Positions 36,395 through 44,668 of a stretch of DNA of 64,000 bases are shown here, piece after piece. The position numbers were made by a program, and so were the translations under genes. Position 1 is the stretch's first letter. The number at the start of each line of letters is the position of its first letter. The notes beneath the pieces were generated by a model. It searched no databases. It saw nothing but the letters and a program-made list of their open reading frames with translations, and was not told the origin of the DNA. The DNA is from JAAYRQ01 sp035647235. GTDB taxonomy: Bacteria; Bacillota; Syntrophomonadia; Syntrophomonadales; Syntrophomonadaceae. The DNA lies in NCBI GenBank assembly GCA_964514235.1, contig CAZEPV010000010.1, forward strand, positions 1-64,000. Reading direction: 5' to 3'.

Positions 36395-36438
36395 AACTTG
36401 TAGTATTTATGAAAATTTGTCTCCATAAAATCGGATTA

Positions 36439-36882
36439 TTATGTTTGTTCCTTTTGTGCCTGATAAATAACCATAGCAGATAGTCCACCAAATACAAGAG
36501 ATACAAACATTAACAGGATAAAAAAGTTTGTAGCACTGCCATAGATAAAACCAATGATAGAAATTATTAATAAACCCAATTGCGAAATTGCAGTATTTCT
36601 AAATACCACGCGAGCAAAAGTCAGGTCCTTTTTAGCGAAAGATGCTGCATAGGCAAGACCGAATAAAAAAGGTGACATTAACATGAGTCCTAAAGGATAC
36701 GCTCCTAAGCCTAGTAGGCTTCCCCATAGGGGTGCAAGCAAAAAAATCAGGGCCAACAATAATTGGCCATAAGCTAAGACACCAAGTATTTTTTGAATCT
36801 TAGCTATTTTAGCCATAATGGCTTCCATAGCCTGGGGGTCTGGTTGATGGGAACTTTGGGTATCAACGCCTAAATCACTCAT
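36439..36882 (-). CDS. Four-helix membrane protein, function unknown
   Basis: A 147-residue protein with a 30-residue polar N terminus and four predicted membrane helices (about 33-55, 60-82, 95-113 and 118-138). I do not recognise a family. The ATG is preceded by GGAGG. A near-consensus sigma-A promoter lies just upstream, so it is expressed on its own. Its neighbours do not suggest a role. Confidence 0.65.
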   Translation of the reverse strand: MSDLGVDTQSSHQPDPQAMEAIMAKIAKIQKILGVLAYGQLLLALIFLLAPLWGSLLGLGAYPLGLMLMSPFLFGLAYAASFAKKDLTFARVVFRNTAISQLGLLIISIIGFIYGSATNFFILLMFVSLVFGGLSAMVIYQAQKEQT

Positions 36883-36925
36883 AAATCAGCCTCCTACCAT
36901 ACTTAATATATTTATCTTAATTAAT

Positions 36926-36954
36926 ATATTAACTTCACTAGGAATTTATGTCAA
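36926..36954 (-). promoter_or_regulatory. Sigma-A promoter of the four-helix membrane protein gene
   Basis: On the minus strand -35 TTGACA and -10 TAATAT are 17 bases apart; the gene starts about 44 bases beyond. Confidence 0.7.
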
Positions 36955-37072
36955 ACTATTTATAATATTCTAAAAATGACTGCTGGTTTTGAATTTTTTT
37001 AAACAATAGTATTTGTCCTTTTGAATATTAGGTATTGGTACCCGAAGTTAAGTTTGCATAAAAGCCATCCAG

Positions 37073-38398
37073 CTATTCACTTCTTATTGCTTCTAAGGCG
37101 CTTAAATTCATCGCCCTTCTGGCTGGGGAATATCCCGATACTAAGCCCACAAATGTGGCGAAAACTACCGCACCTATTGCTAAATAAGCTGGTATAACAG
37201 ATATATAACTTCCCCCTGTCCATCCAGCCCCCACTTTATTTAGCCCAAATGAAATTAGATAACTTAGGATTAGACCAACGATTCCTCCTATGAAGCCAAT
37301 AAAACCAGCCTCGATTAAAAACAACCTTTTTATATCTTGCAACTCGGCACCTAAAACCTTTATTACTCCAATTTCCCTAGTTCTTTCATAAATACTCATA
37401 ATCATAGTATTGGTTATACCTATGGCTGCTACAAAAAGACTAACCGCACCTATCCCACCTAAAATGCCCTGCATGGTCCGAGATTGTTTCTTAACCGATT
37501 CGATCATATCTGTAAGGCTGAAGGCTTGGAAACCCATGGCCTTGATAGTGTCTTGTATATCTGTTACTGTCTCTATCTTGGCACATTTCACTTTAATGGA
37601 GGTATATTCGTCATTATTATATAGGCCAGCCCCCCGCCTTGATTCATCGTTACGATTAGCCTTTTCTTCCTCTTTAATCATCTTTTCCAATGTAGCCATA
37701 TTAATATAGGCACTATAATCTTTTTCGTCATTTTTTTCTTTTAATATTCCTACCCCTTTAAATTCATATTGCTTGGCAGGTTTTTGATTAGAATCGCGGT
37801 TTCTTATTCTTTCACCATATTGCATATCAGAAGTGATAATCAATTTACTATTAACTAAGTCAACTGGTGGTGGCCCTTCCCTATCCCAGGGATTATAATC
37901 CCTATTCCTTAATCTAGGGTTGTAAAAGGAATAGGGAACATGTTGTCCAAAAATAATAGCTTCTTTATCAGTCGGGACTAGAAGCCTACCTTCCCCAATT
38001 TCAAAATCAAAAGCGGCTAGGATTTCTGGTTTTATCCCCACTACATCGACTTCAGCTACTAATTTCCCCGCCCCAATTTTTAAGTACATGCTTTTTCTAG
38101 GCATTACTGCCTCCACGCCAGGTATTTGTTCAAAACTGAGTACAGCTTTTTCATCTAATTTCATTTGTTCACTACCAGCCATGTCTGGCCCATAATAATA
38201 ATTATGTACATCAATAATATTCAAATTACCCATTTCAGATATTTGTTCGTGGAAACTCTTATCTAATGCTATACCCAAAGATAACATGATTACTATAGAG
38301 CAGGTACCAATTACAACCCCTATAACGGTTAATATAGTTCGGCTTTTGCGGCGAGCTAAGTTTTGTAGACTCATTAATATTAAATCTTTACTATTCAT
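37073..38398 (-). CDS. ABC transporter permease, MacB/FtsX type
   Basis: A 441-residue permease. The first helix (about 18-38) is preceded by the family box LQNLARRKSRTILTVIGVVIG. A large extracytoplasmic MacB-type domain (about 40-310) follows, then three helices in the FtsX domain, with IYERTREIGVIKVLGA in the first cytoplasmic loop, and the end box LSALEAIRSE. It overlaps the CARDB-type gene by eight bases. With the ATPase and that protein it forms one transport or mechanotransmission unit. The substrate is unknown. Confidence 0.88.
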   Translation of the reverse strand: MNSKDLILMSLQNLARRKSRTILTVIGVVIGTCSIVIMLSLGIALDKSFHEQISEMGNLNIIDVHNYYYGPDMAGSEQMKLDEKAVLSFEQIPGVEAVMPRKSMYLKIGAGKLVAEVDVVGIKPEILAAFDFEIGEGRLLVPTDKEAIIFGQHVPYSFYNPRLRNRDYNPWDREGPPPVDLVNSKLIITSDMQYGERIRNRDSNQKPAKQYEFKGVGILKEKNDEKDYSAYINMATLEKMIKEEEKANRNDESRRGAGLYNNDEYTSIKVKCAKIETVTDIQDTIKAMGFQAFSLTDMIESVKKQSRTMQGILGGIGAVSLFVAAIGITNTMIMSIYERTREIGVIKVLGAELQDIKRLFLIEAGFIGFIGGIVGLILSYLISFGLNKVGAGWTGGSYISVIPAYLAIGAVVFATFVGLVSGYSPARRAMNLSALEAIRSE

Positions 38399-40061
38399 CC
38401 AAGAATACTTCCTCTTGTTTTTTCCTGCGCCTTCTCCTAATTACTAGGAAAGCTAAACTCCCAACCACTAATAAGGCTATTCCACCGATAATATATCGTT
38501 TTTTACCTTCGCTTTTACCGCCTTCAGGGTAGATCCCCATTTCGTGATCCATCATAGGTGGTTCCTCATATGCCATTACTTCTAAGCTGAAATCTTGTTC
38601 ACGCACGAATTTTTCACCAATTTCATCTTCATAAGTAAAAATTATTTTGCCCTCCACACTTCCTTCTTCATGGGGAATAATCATTACATCATAATAATTA
38701 TCCTTACCGGGCTCTAGGTTACCAATAAATAATGAACCATCCTGGGTATCAAAATTGCCCTCTGTCTCAATAATTAGGTTGCGAATTAAAGTCCTACCCG
38801 TATTATAAAAATCAACTGATAAGCTGCTTGGGCTACCTGCAAACACTTGGGGCGGTATTTCGATATTAGAAATAGTAAGATTAAGTTCCTGATTAACTGG
38901 AATACTGATTATTTCTTTTTCGGTGTATTTTTCGCCCTCCTCATCTTGGAATTCTATATCAGCACTAATAGTATAATTGCGGTTTTCTGCATCTATTTTA
39001 GCCTTAAGATTAAGTACTTTTTCCTTAAATTCCCCTGCTTTAATTTCCTTAATATAAAAGGAATTGCTACTAGCTACGGGAGTAAATATTTGTTCATCTG
39101 AATTAATGCTCACTTTTATGTTTTTTACTGTAGTAGTTTCACTAGTATTGAAAAAAGAAATAGTTAAGGCAAAGGTCTGACCCGCCTCAATATAGTCACT
39201 AGGTATATAGTAGTTATCTATAATTACTCGAGGTGTTAAATCATCCGTGCTGCCCTTCCCATCCACAGGTAAATAAATCTTGGTTTCCCCCGTGTATTCT
39301 TTATCAGCTTCATCTTCGTATTTCATATTTAGGTCTAGTGCATGTGTACCACTTTCCAGCTTAGAATCCAATAAGAGTCTATACTCAACAAGTTTAATTT
39401 CTTGTCCTTTAATTGTTTTTATGTATTGGGTATCGGGCCAATTATCTAAATTAAAGCCTTGGCTACTAAAACCGCCTAATTTAAGTTCTATGTTTTTAAG
39501 GTCTAAATCACCAGTGTTTTGCATTCTTAATTTTATTAAAGCTGATTTGCCAGCAGACAATTTATCTCCCACAAAATCAATTCCCATTAATTTTAGTTGA
39601 GATTGTTTGTGTTCATTTATGATCTTCACATAAACAGTGGCGCTTTCACTCCCAGTAAGCCCATAATCTGTTTCATAAGTTAAATTGACATTTATAGGGT
39701 AAACGCCTGCCTTAGTGTTGCTGGGTATTTTAACTTTATAAGAAAATAAACTCCTGCCACTTAAGGAATAAGCATATTTAGTCATGGTCATTTTATCCAT
39801 TTCGAAAGGGAATCTTTCTGGATCCCCAGGTGTAATAGACACCCTAACATTAGTGGCCGAAGTGCTCGTAACATTTTCCACCGGAATTGACAAATTGACA
39901 GTTTCACCAGCTTTATACTCAGGCATCCAACTGTCTCGGGCGATTATGATTTGTGGGTCTTCATTAGGTCTATCCGCCCCATTATTGGCGGAAACTATAT
40001 TTGGATTAATCAAAATAAAAATAATGGCTATACCCATTAATAAAGAAAGATACTCACGCAC
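38391..40061 (-). CDS. Membrane-anchored protein with four Ig-like (CARDB/COG1361) repeats
   Basis: A 556-residue secreted protein. A signal peptide (about 1-25) is followed by four similar beta-sandwich repeats starting near residues 45, 160, 280 and 400; each opens with an AGxxxxLxxxxxN(T)G-like pattern (AGETVNLSIPVENV, AGKSALIKLRMQNTG, AGQTFALTISFFNTS, AGSPSSLSVDFYNTG). A C-terminal transmembrane helix (about 522-542) ends in RRRRRKK, a stop-transfer signal. It sits between the ATPase and permease genes and overlaps the latter, so it likely acts as the extracytoplasmic partner of the transporter. The GTG start has only a weak site. Confidence 0.8.
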   Translation of the reverse strand: MREYLSLLMGIAIIFILINPNIVSANNGADRPNEDPQIIIARDSWMPEYKAGETVNLSIPVENVTSTSATNVRVSITPGDPERFPFEMDKMTMTKYAYSLSGRSLFSYKVKIPSNTKAGVYPINVNLTYETDYGLTGSESATVYVKIINEHKQSQLKLMGIDFVGDKLSAGKSALIKLRMQNTGDLDLKNIELKLGGFSSQGFNLDNWPDTQYIKTIKGQEIKLVEYRLLLDSKLESGTHALDLNMKYEDEADKEYTGETKIYLPVDGKGSTDDLTPRVIIDNYYIPSDYIEAGQTFALTISFFNTSETTTVKNIKVSINSDEQIFTPVASSNSFYIKEIKAGEFKEKVLNLKAKIDAENRNYTISADIEFQDEEGEKYTEKEIISIPVNQELNLTISNIEIPPQVFAGSPSSLSVDFYNTGRTLIRNLIIETEGNFDTQDGSLFIGNLEPGKDNYYDVMIIPHEEGSVEGKIIFTYEDEIGEKFVREQDFSLEVMAYEEPPMMDHEMGIYPEGGKSEGKKRYIIGGIALLVVGSLAFLVIRRRRRKKQEEVFLDE

Positions 40062-40064
40062 TAC

Positions 40065-40811
40065 TTAACCAACCCCTTTTTCTGTATTGTTTTCGATTTT
40101 TTCTATATTGCCATCAAACAGATGGATAATACGATCAGCATATTTTGCCACGCCTATATCATGAGTTACAATAACTAAATTTTGCCTATTTTCTTTAGAT
40201 ATTTTGGTTATGAGTTCCATTACCTCGTTAGTCGTGGCCGAATCTAGGTTCCCTGTTGGTTCATCAGCGAAAACTATTTTAGCTCTACTGACAAAAGCCC
40301 TCGCAATCCCTACTCTTTGCTGTTGTCCCCCACTCATTTGGCTAGGTTTATGTTTAAGATGGTTTTTAAGTCCGACTGCCTCTAACATATCCATAGCCAT
40401 TTTATCTCTTTTTTTCCTAGCTATCCCTCGGAAAGTTAAAGGAAGGCTTACATTTTCTAAAGCAGTAAGAGCTGGGAGTAGGTTATAAGATTGAAAAACA
40501 AAGCCCACATTAAATTGTCTAAACCGCGCTAATAAACGCTCATCCATTTTTTCTATATTTTTACCGTATATTTTAATAATCCCTTTAGTAGGTTTTTCAA
40601 GCCCAGCCATCATGTTCAAAAGAGTTGATTTACCAGAGCCAGATACTCCGAGAATACATGTAGTTTCCCCTTTTTCCAAGGCAAAAGAAACATTGTCTAA
40701 GGCTACGACTTTCTCTTCCCCTACTCGATAAACTTTACGTAAATTACATATTTCCGCAGCATAACTAATAATTTTAAATCCTCCCATAGCTTTATTATTA
40801 TTTGAATACAC
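40065..40811 (-). CDS. ABC transporter ATPase, LolD/MacB type
   Basis: A 248-residue ATPase. Walker A GVSGSGKSTL, the Q-loop FVFQSYNLLPALT, the signature MSGGQQQRVGIARA, Walker B IVFADEPTGNLDS and H-loop VTHD are all intact; the SYNLLPALTALENV stretch marks the MacB/LolD class. It leads a three-gene unit with the CARDB-type protein and the permease. The start is unclear. GTG at 40811 and ATG at 40787 lack ribosome sites, while a perfect GGGAGG lies inside the reading frame and would fit an ATT start near 40772. Confidence 0.88.
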   Translation of the reverse strand: MYSNNNKAMGGFKIISYAAEICNLRKVYRVGEEKVVALDNVSFALEKGETTCILGVSGSGKSTLLNMMAGLEKPTKGIIKIYGKNIEKMDERLLARFRQFNVGFVFQSYNLLPALTALENVSLPLTFRGIARKKRDKMAMDMLEAVGLKNHLKHKPSQMSGGQQQRVGIARAFVSRAKIVFADEPTGNLDSATTNEVMELITKISKENRQNLVIVTHDIGVAKYADRIIHLFDGNIEKIENNTEKGVG

Positions 40812-40869
40812 ATATAGATACGATACTAGTAGACTAACCTTACATTAGGGAATAAATAATTTATAAAGT

Positions 40870-40914
40870 ACAAAGGCACCCTTTAATAATTAACCTAAGG
40901 TGCCCCAGTAAAAT
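40870..40914 (-). terminator. Possible terminator after the EamA-type gene
   Basis: GGCACC at 40875-40880 pairs with GGTGCC at 40909-40914; on the minus strand TTTGTACTTT follows. The stem is short and the loop long. Confidence 0.45.
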
Positions 40915-40935
40915 TCTGCGAATAAAAACGCAAGT

Positions 40936-41859
40936 TTAATTTTTCCGCCCCAAAAAGTTAGTACCAAAAACCCCAGCTATTATTAAGATACAGCCAATTA
41001 TATGATAATAAAATATTTGTTCCTTGAGGAATACCACACCTGCAATAATCGTAATTACAGTGCCAAAATTAGCGAATACCACCATTTTGGAAGCCTCTAA
41101 ATGTGCTAAAACATAATTAGTTAGCACAGCAGTAAGTAATGAAGATAGGACTCCTAAGTAAACCACAGCTAAAACAAAATCTAAGTTAGCCAAAGGGGCG
41201 AAAAATGTAGTGATGGTCCCAGCCACTAAATGTTGACCCACTGCTACTAGGCTAAAGCCAATGAAGCTTATAATAATCATCATATAAGCTAATTCAATAC
41301 TTGAAAATTGTTTAGTAAGTGGTCTTACCATTACACTGTAGCCGGAAAATGCTAGGGCAGACAATAATATAAATATTATACCTTTAAAATCGCTTACACT
41401 TGAAATACTAAAGGCCGCACCCTTCATAAAAATAATATAAACAACACCAAAGACCGTAAGGAGTATAGATAACTTTTGCCATAGATTACTTTTTTCCTTC
41501 AAAATATAAGTGGCTAAAATTAAAGTAAATATAGGGGCCGATGCTTGAATTATACCGGCCTCTGCCGAATCGGCATATTGTAAACCAAAAGTCTGGAAAG
41601 CAAAAAAAAGTAATGGGTAGAGAATAGCTAGGGGTAGAATTTTAATAATCCTTTCCCAGCTATAATTTAACCTCACCCAGCCAAATACCATTGTTATAAG
41701 CACAGCAACAAATGAGGTCATAAAACGAAATGCTAAAATATCAAAAGGATTAGCACTTCTTAAGGCAATTTTCACGAACATAAAAGACAAACCAATTATT
41801 ACTGCATAGGTAATTGCAGCTAGATAGACTAATTTAAGATTGCTTTGTTTCATTTCCAT
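40936..41859 (-). CDS. EamA-family (DMT) transporter
   Basis: A 307-residue membrane protein with ten predicted helices in two EamA repeats, the usual size for this family of metabolite exporters. Typical stretches are RFMTSFVAVLI, EAGIIQASAPIFTLILATYIL in the first repeat and the matching LLTAVLTNYVLAHLEASK and FGTVITIIAGVVFLKE in the second. The substrate is unknown. The ATG at 41859 has AAAGGAG ten bases upstream; an upstream in-frame ATG lacks a site. It is a single gene. Confidence 0.85.
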   Translation of the reverse strand: MEMKQSNLKLVYLAAITYAVIIGLSFMFVKIALRSANPFDILAFRFMTSFVAVLITMVFGWVRLNYSWERIIKILPLAILYPLLFFAFQTFGLQYADSAEAGIIQASAPIFTLILATYILKEKSNLWQKLSILLTVFGVVYIIFMKGAAFSISSVSDFKGIIFILLSALAFSGYSVMVRPLTKQFSSIELAYMMIIISFIGFSLVAVGQHLVAGTITTFFAPLANLDFVLAVVYLGVLSSLLTAVLTNYVLAHLEASKMVVFANFGTVITIIAGVVFLKEQIFYYHIIGCILIIAGVFGTNFLGRKN

Positions 41860-42154
41860 TTTAGAAATTCTCCTTTGCATTATTTTACTTTTCTTAATTC
41901 CTAATTAATTTCCTTTATATCTTACTCCCTTCTGTGGCCAATAAGTAATCCTTGGGGAATAAGTTAGCTAAAATTGCATTGCCAGTTAATAAAAAATAAT
42001 GCCTTCTATGAATTTCACCTTATTATCCTCAATAAGTTTTTTATTTTAATTTTTACATTCATTTTGATTTATTCTACATTATTTTATTTGCTTTTGGGGA
42101 AATTACTATTAGGAATCTTAACAAAAAAATATATTATATAAAACCCTGAAAGCC
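41860..42154. other. Intergenic region with no recognisable gene
   Basis: AT-rich DNA between the EamA-type gene and the selenoprotein promoter. No ORF with a ribosome site, no tRNA and no strong hairpin was found. It should hold the promoter of the EamA-type gene. Confidence 0.5.
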
Positions 42155-42183
42155 TTGCCAAAAATAAAAGACCATATTATAAT
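42155..42183 (+). promoter_or_regulatory. Sigma-A promoter of the selenoprotein gene
   Basis: -35 TTGCCA (42155-42160) and -10 TATAAT (42178-42183) with a 17-base spacer. The ribosome site follows about 42 bases later. Confidence 0.75.
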
Positions 42184-42235
42184 ACCTACATGGGGTATGG
42201 AAAATATCTTCAAAAAATATAAAAGAGGTGACAAA

Positions 42236-42562
42236 ATGAATATTGTTGAAATTACTCCTCAATCAGTTGGTGATTTAAAACAAGTTCTACAAGATCAAGA
42301 TATTACACAAAATAGTTTACGTATTAGTGTTAATATAGGCTGAGGGGGTTCAGCATTTTATTTAGCTCTGGATGAGCCAAACGCAAATGATTTAACCCAA
42401 GAAGTGAGTGATCTTACATTTGTAATAGATAGAAAGCTACAAGAAATTTACCAAGGCTTTACTATTGAGTCAGTTAAGAATGGTCCACGCACTTTGTTTA
42501 GAATTGTTCCTAAAGTTGAAGATCAGTTTGGTGGAGGATGTGGCTCTTGCACTAGCTGTTAA
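42236..42562 (+). CDS. HesB/IscA-like selenoprotein with in-frame TGA (Sec36)
   Basis: A 108-residue A-type iron-sulfur scaffold/carrier-like protein. The frame runs MNIVEITPQSVGDL to ISVNIG, then TGA at 42341-42343, then GGSAFYLALDEP and on to TTA-ending GGGCGSCTSC and TAA. The TGA falls where IscA/HesB proteins have their first conserved cysteine; the other cysteines (102, 105, 108) are at the C terminus. A SECIS-like hairpin follows the TGA. Coding continues with family-like sequence for 72 residues, which is why selenocysteine is preferred over a stop. GAGGTG precedes the ATG, a promoter is present, and a strong terminator follows. HesB-like selenoproteins are a known group in anaerobes. 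Confidence 0.85.
42361..42381 (+). promoter_or_regulatory. Bacterial SECIS-like hairpin
   Basis: GCTC (42365-42368) and GAGC (42374-42377) pair around the 5-base loop TGGAT, whose second base is G. The stem extends past one A/C mismatch by TTT with AAA. The loop begins 26 bases after the TGA, within the range known for bacterial SECIS elements read by SelB. Confidence 0.7.
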
Positions 42563-42574
42563 ATTATAAAATTT

Positions 42575-42614
42575 AAGGTGATTGCTTTGGTAAGTAATCA
42601 CCTTTTTGTTTTTA
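42575..42614 (+). terminator. Terminator of the selenoprotein gene
   Basis: A 13-bp stem (AAGGTGATTGCTT with AAGTAATCACCTT, one G-T pair, 4-base loop) is followed by TTTGTTTTT. It touches the stop of the convergent purC. Confidence 0.9.
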
Positions 42615-43292
42615 ATCCAAGACCAGTTTTTCTAGTTCTAAAGGGGAGATTTGCTCACCCTTATAAAAGGCCCGCATATTCCCACCTGAAATTTCATCTA
42701 TTAAGGCTATTTCCTGTTTTTCACCGACACGACCAAATTCAAATTTAATATCGTATAATTCAATTCCCTTTTTAGCCAATTCCGCCTTCACTATCCCAGC
42801 GATTTTTTGGGTCATTTCCTTTATAACTTGATATTCATCTTTATTTAAAAGACCCAGAATTGCTAGGGCGTCTTCCGTAATGGGGGGATCACTACGTTCA
42901 TCATCCTTTAAAGTTATTTCAATAAATCCCTTTAATTCCTGGCCCTCCTGGGCATACTTACCGTAACGTCTGAGGAAACTACCTACAGCACGGTACCTGC
43001 ATATAACTTCTAATCCTTCCCCAAACATGCTAGCAGGCTTAACTGTCATCGTAAGATTATTAATATCTGCATCAATATAATGAGTAGGAAGACCCTCCTT
43101 ATGCAATATTTCAAAAAAGTGTTTGGTGAGACTTATGGCAGCCCTTCCCGAGCCATCTATCTTTAGGCCTACTTGATTAGCTCCTGGATCGAAAACCCCA
43201 TCTTCACCCGTTGCATCATCCTTAAACTTCATTATCAGGTTGCCATCTGGTTTTTGATATATATCCTTAGTTTTACCCTTGTATAATAACAT
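42612..43292 (-). CDS. purC: Phosphoribosylaminoimidazole-succinocarboxamide synthase
   Basis: A 226-residue SAICAR synthase, which joins aspartate to CAIR with ATP in purine synthesis. The N-terminal LLYKGKTKDIY and KFKDDATG, the RYRAVGSFLRRYG motif and the C-terminal DIKFEFG and LIDEISGGNMR segments are family hallmarks. The ATG at 43292 follows AAAGGAAA; longer in-frame starts would add a spurious leader. It is alone here, with no other pur genes next to it, and follows the SMR pair by 32 bases. Confidence 0.94.
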   Translation of the reverse strand: MLLYKGKTKDIYQKPDGNLIMKFKDDATGEDGVFDPGANQVGLKIDGSGRAAISLTKHFFEILHKEGLPTHYIDADINNLTMTVKPASMFGEGLEVICRYRAVGSFLRRYGKYAQEGQELKGFIEITLKDDERSDPPITEDALAILGLLNKDEYQVIKEMTQKIAGIVKAELAKKGIELYDIKFEFGRVGEKQEIALIDEISGGNMRAFYKGEQISPLELEKLVLD

Positions 43293-43324
43293 TGTAAGTT
43301 TCCTTTCAAAAAGTTTTATTAAAA

Positions 43325-43639
43325 TCAACTTATTAGCTTTAGTCCAGTAACACCAGAAATAATTAAAAATAAAAATAATATTCTTAACCAACTTGCCGAT
43401 TCCTTAAAAAATATTATCCCCATTAATACTGCTCCCCCAGCCCCAACCCCAGTCCAAACTGCATAAGCAGTACTCATAGGTATTTCTTGCATGGCTTTTG
43501 ATAAAAAGAAAAAACCAAAAGTAAAAGTGATAATTATGAGCAATAGACGCGTAAAACTTCTTTTTCTTAAGTAAAAATTAATACTCATTACGCCAAATAT
43601 TTCCCCAAAACTTGCTATGATTAATAATACCCAAGCCAA
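43325..43639 (-). CDS. SMR-family efflux subunit (second of pair)
   Basis: A 104-residue four-helix small multidrug resistance protein. The membrane-embedded glutamate of helix 1 is in IIASFGEIFGV (about residue 13), and helix 3 has the usual AYAVWTGVGAGGAVLMG. It starts with TTG, immediately after the stop of its partner, with AAGGAGG inside the partner's last codons, so translation is coupled. Paired SMR proteins form heterodimers such as EbrAB and MdtIJ. Confidence 0.88.
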   Translation of the reverse strand: MAWVLLIIASFGEIFGVMSINFYLRKRSFTRLLLIIITFTFGFFFLSKAMQEIPMSTAYAVWTGVGAGGAVLMGIIFFKESASWLRILFLFLIISGVTGLKLIS

Positions 43640-43981
43640 TTATGGCTCCTCCTTATATTCTATAAATTGCTCAGCATCAGTAGTTATTTTTATGCCTATT
43701 ATACCCGTAATAATTAATCCGAAGAAAAAGGTCTTTATTATTGAAATATCTGCCCCAAATACTAAAAAGTCTATTAAGACTATCCCAGTGGCACCCATTC
43801 CAGTAAAAACTGCATAAACTGTGCCAGAAGGGAGTTTGTCGCAGGCTTTAATAATAAAATAGAAACTAAAAATAATAGCTATAAGAGTTCCTAGCCATTC
43901 CCACGCTGTACTAGAATATCTCAAGCCGATAACCCAAATAATTTCTACTAGACCAGCGAGTAAAACATATGTCCATCCCAT
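43640..43981 (-). CDS. SMR-family efflux subunit (first of pair)
   Basis: A 113-residue four-helix SMR protein with glutamate 13 in LAGLVEIIWVIGL and helix 3 AVFTGMGATGIVLID. Its hydrophilic C-terminal tail carries the ribosome site of the partner gene. The start ATG overlaps the stop of the upstream methyltransferase by one base (TAATG). With that gene and speE upstream, it may export a polyamine, as the E. coli SMR pair MdtJI exports spermidine. That substrate is inference. Confidence 0.88.
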   Translation of the reverse strand: MGWTYVLLAGLVEIIWVIGLRYSSTAWEWLGTLIAIIFSFYFIIKACDKLPSGTVYAVFTGMGATGIVLIDFLVFGADISIIKTFFFGLIITGIIGIKITTDAEQFIEYKEEP

Positions 43982-44637
43982 TAAGTTAGCCTACTTTCTG
44001 CATCTTCTTTCCTCGAAATGCTACAAATATAGAAAGCTGCCCGTTCATTAATTTTTATAATTTTAACCTTGCCAAAAGTATCAGTAAGTTCTTTTTTTAT
44101 ATTTTTTATAAAATTAAAGTAATCCCCACCTTCTAGGCCTTCAATAATATCTATAATTAATGATCTTTTTTCACTAAAATCATAAATAATAACTGCATTT
44201 TTCGTAACCCTATCCATTTCCTTATACATTATTTTTCTAGCATCTTCCTCCAAACCATGGGCTACATAAGAAGTAATGGATAAATCGAAAAATTTATCCC
44301 CAAATGGCAGCCCCTCAATTATATTAGCCTTGATAAATTTAACATTATTTCCTTGATTCCTTTTCTTAGCAATATTCAACATTTTTTCTGCGGGATCAAT
44401 GCCGATGACATTCAAGCCCTGTTGATTAAGTACATTACATAATGCTCCTGTACCACAACCAACATCAAGAATGTCTTGGAATTGAGATAAGTCTAAGTAG
44501 TGGTCTAACTTGGCTATACTATTTGTATAGTTTTTCACCTGGAAATTATAAAACAATCCATAAAAGGGGGCAATTAAATCGAAAAGATGCCCCGACTTAG
44601 CCTTAGTATTTCCAGTCCCTACATCTGACTTGTCCAT
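43981..44637 (-). CDS. Class I SAM-dependent methyltransferase
   Basis: A 218-residue methyltransferase of the Methyltransf_11/UbiE-like group. The SAM loop is ILDVGCGTGALCNVL (about residues 56-70), followed by VIGIDPAEKMLNIA and DLSITSYVAHGLE. The substrate is unknown. GGAG precedes the ATG. It lies between spermidine synthase and the SMR pair and shares one base with the first SMR gene, so a role in polyamine or drug modification is possible but unproven. Confidence 0.8.
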   Translation of the reverse strand: MDKSDVGTGNTKAKSGHLFDLIAPFYGLFYNFQVKNYTNSIAKLDHYLDLSQFQDILDVGCGTGALCNVLNQQGLNVIGIDPAEKMLNIAKKRNQGNNVKFIKANIIEGLPFGDKFFDLSITSYVAHGLEEDARKIMYKEMDRVTKNAVIIYDFSEKRSLIIDIIEGLEGGDYFNFIKNIKKELTDTFGKVKIIKINERAAFYICSISRKEDAESRLT

Positions 44638-44668
44638 AAAGACTCCGTTCTAATAAATAGTTTATAGT

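Noticed and set aside
38847..39600. Open frames on the plus strand opposite the Ig-repeat gene
   Set aside because: They lie antisense to a well-supported gene, have no ribosome sites and encode low-complexity hydrophobic peptides.
42155..42343. A 62-residue ORF ending at the TGA as a finished protein
   Set aside because: Its first codons lie inside the promoter, and family-like coding continues after the TGA with a SECIS-like hairpin. The longer selenoprotein reading is better supported.
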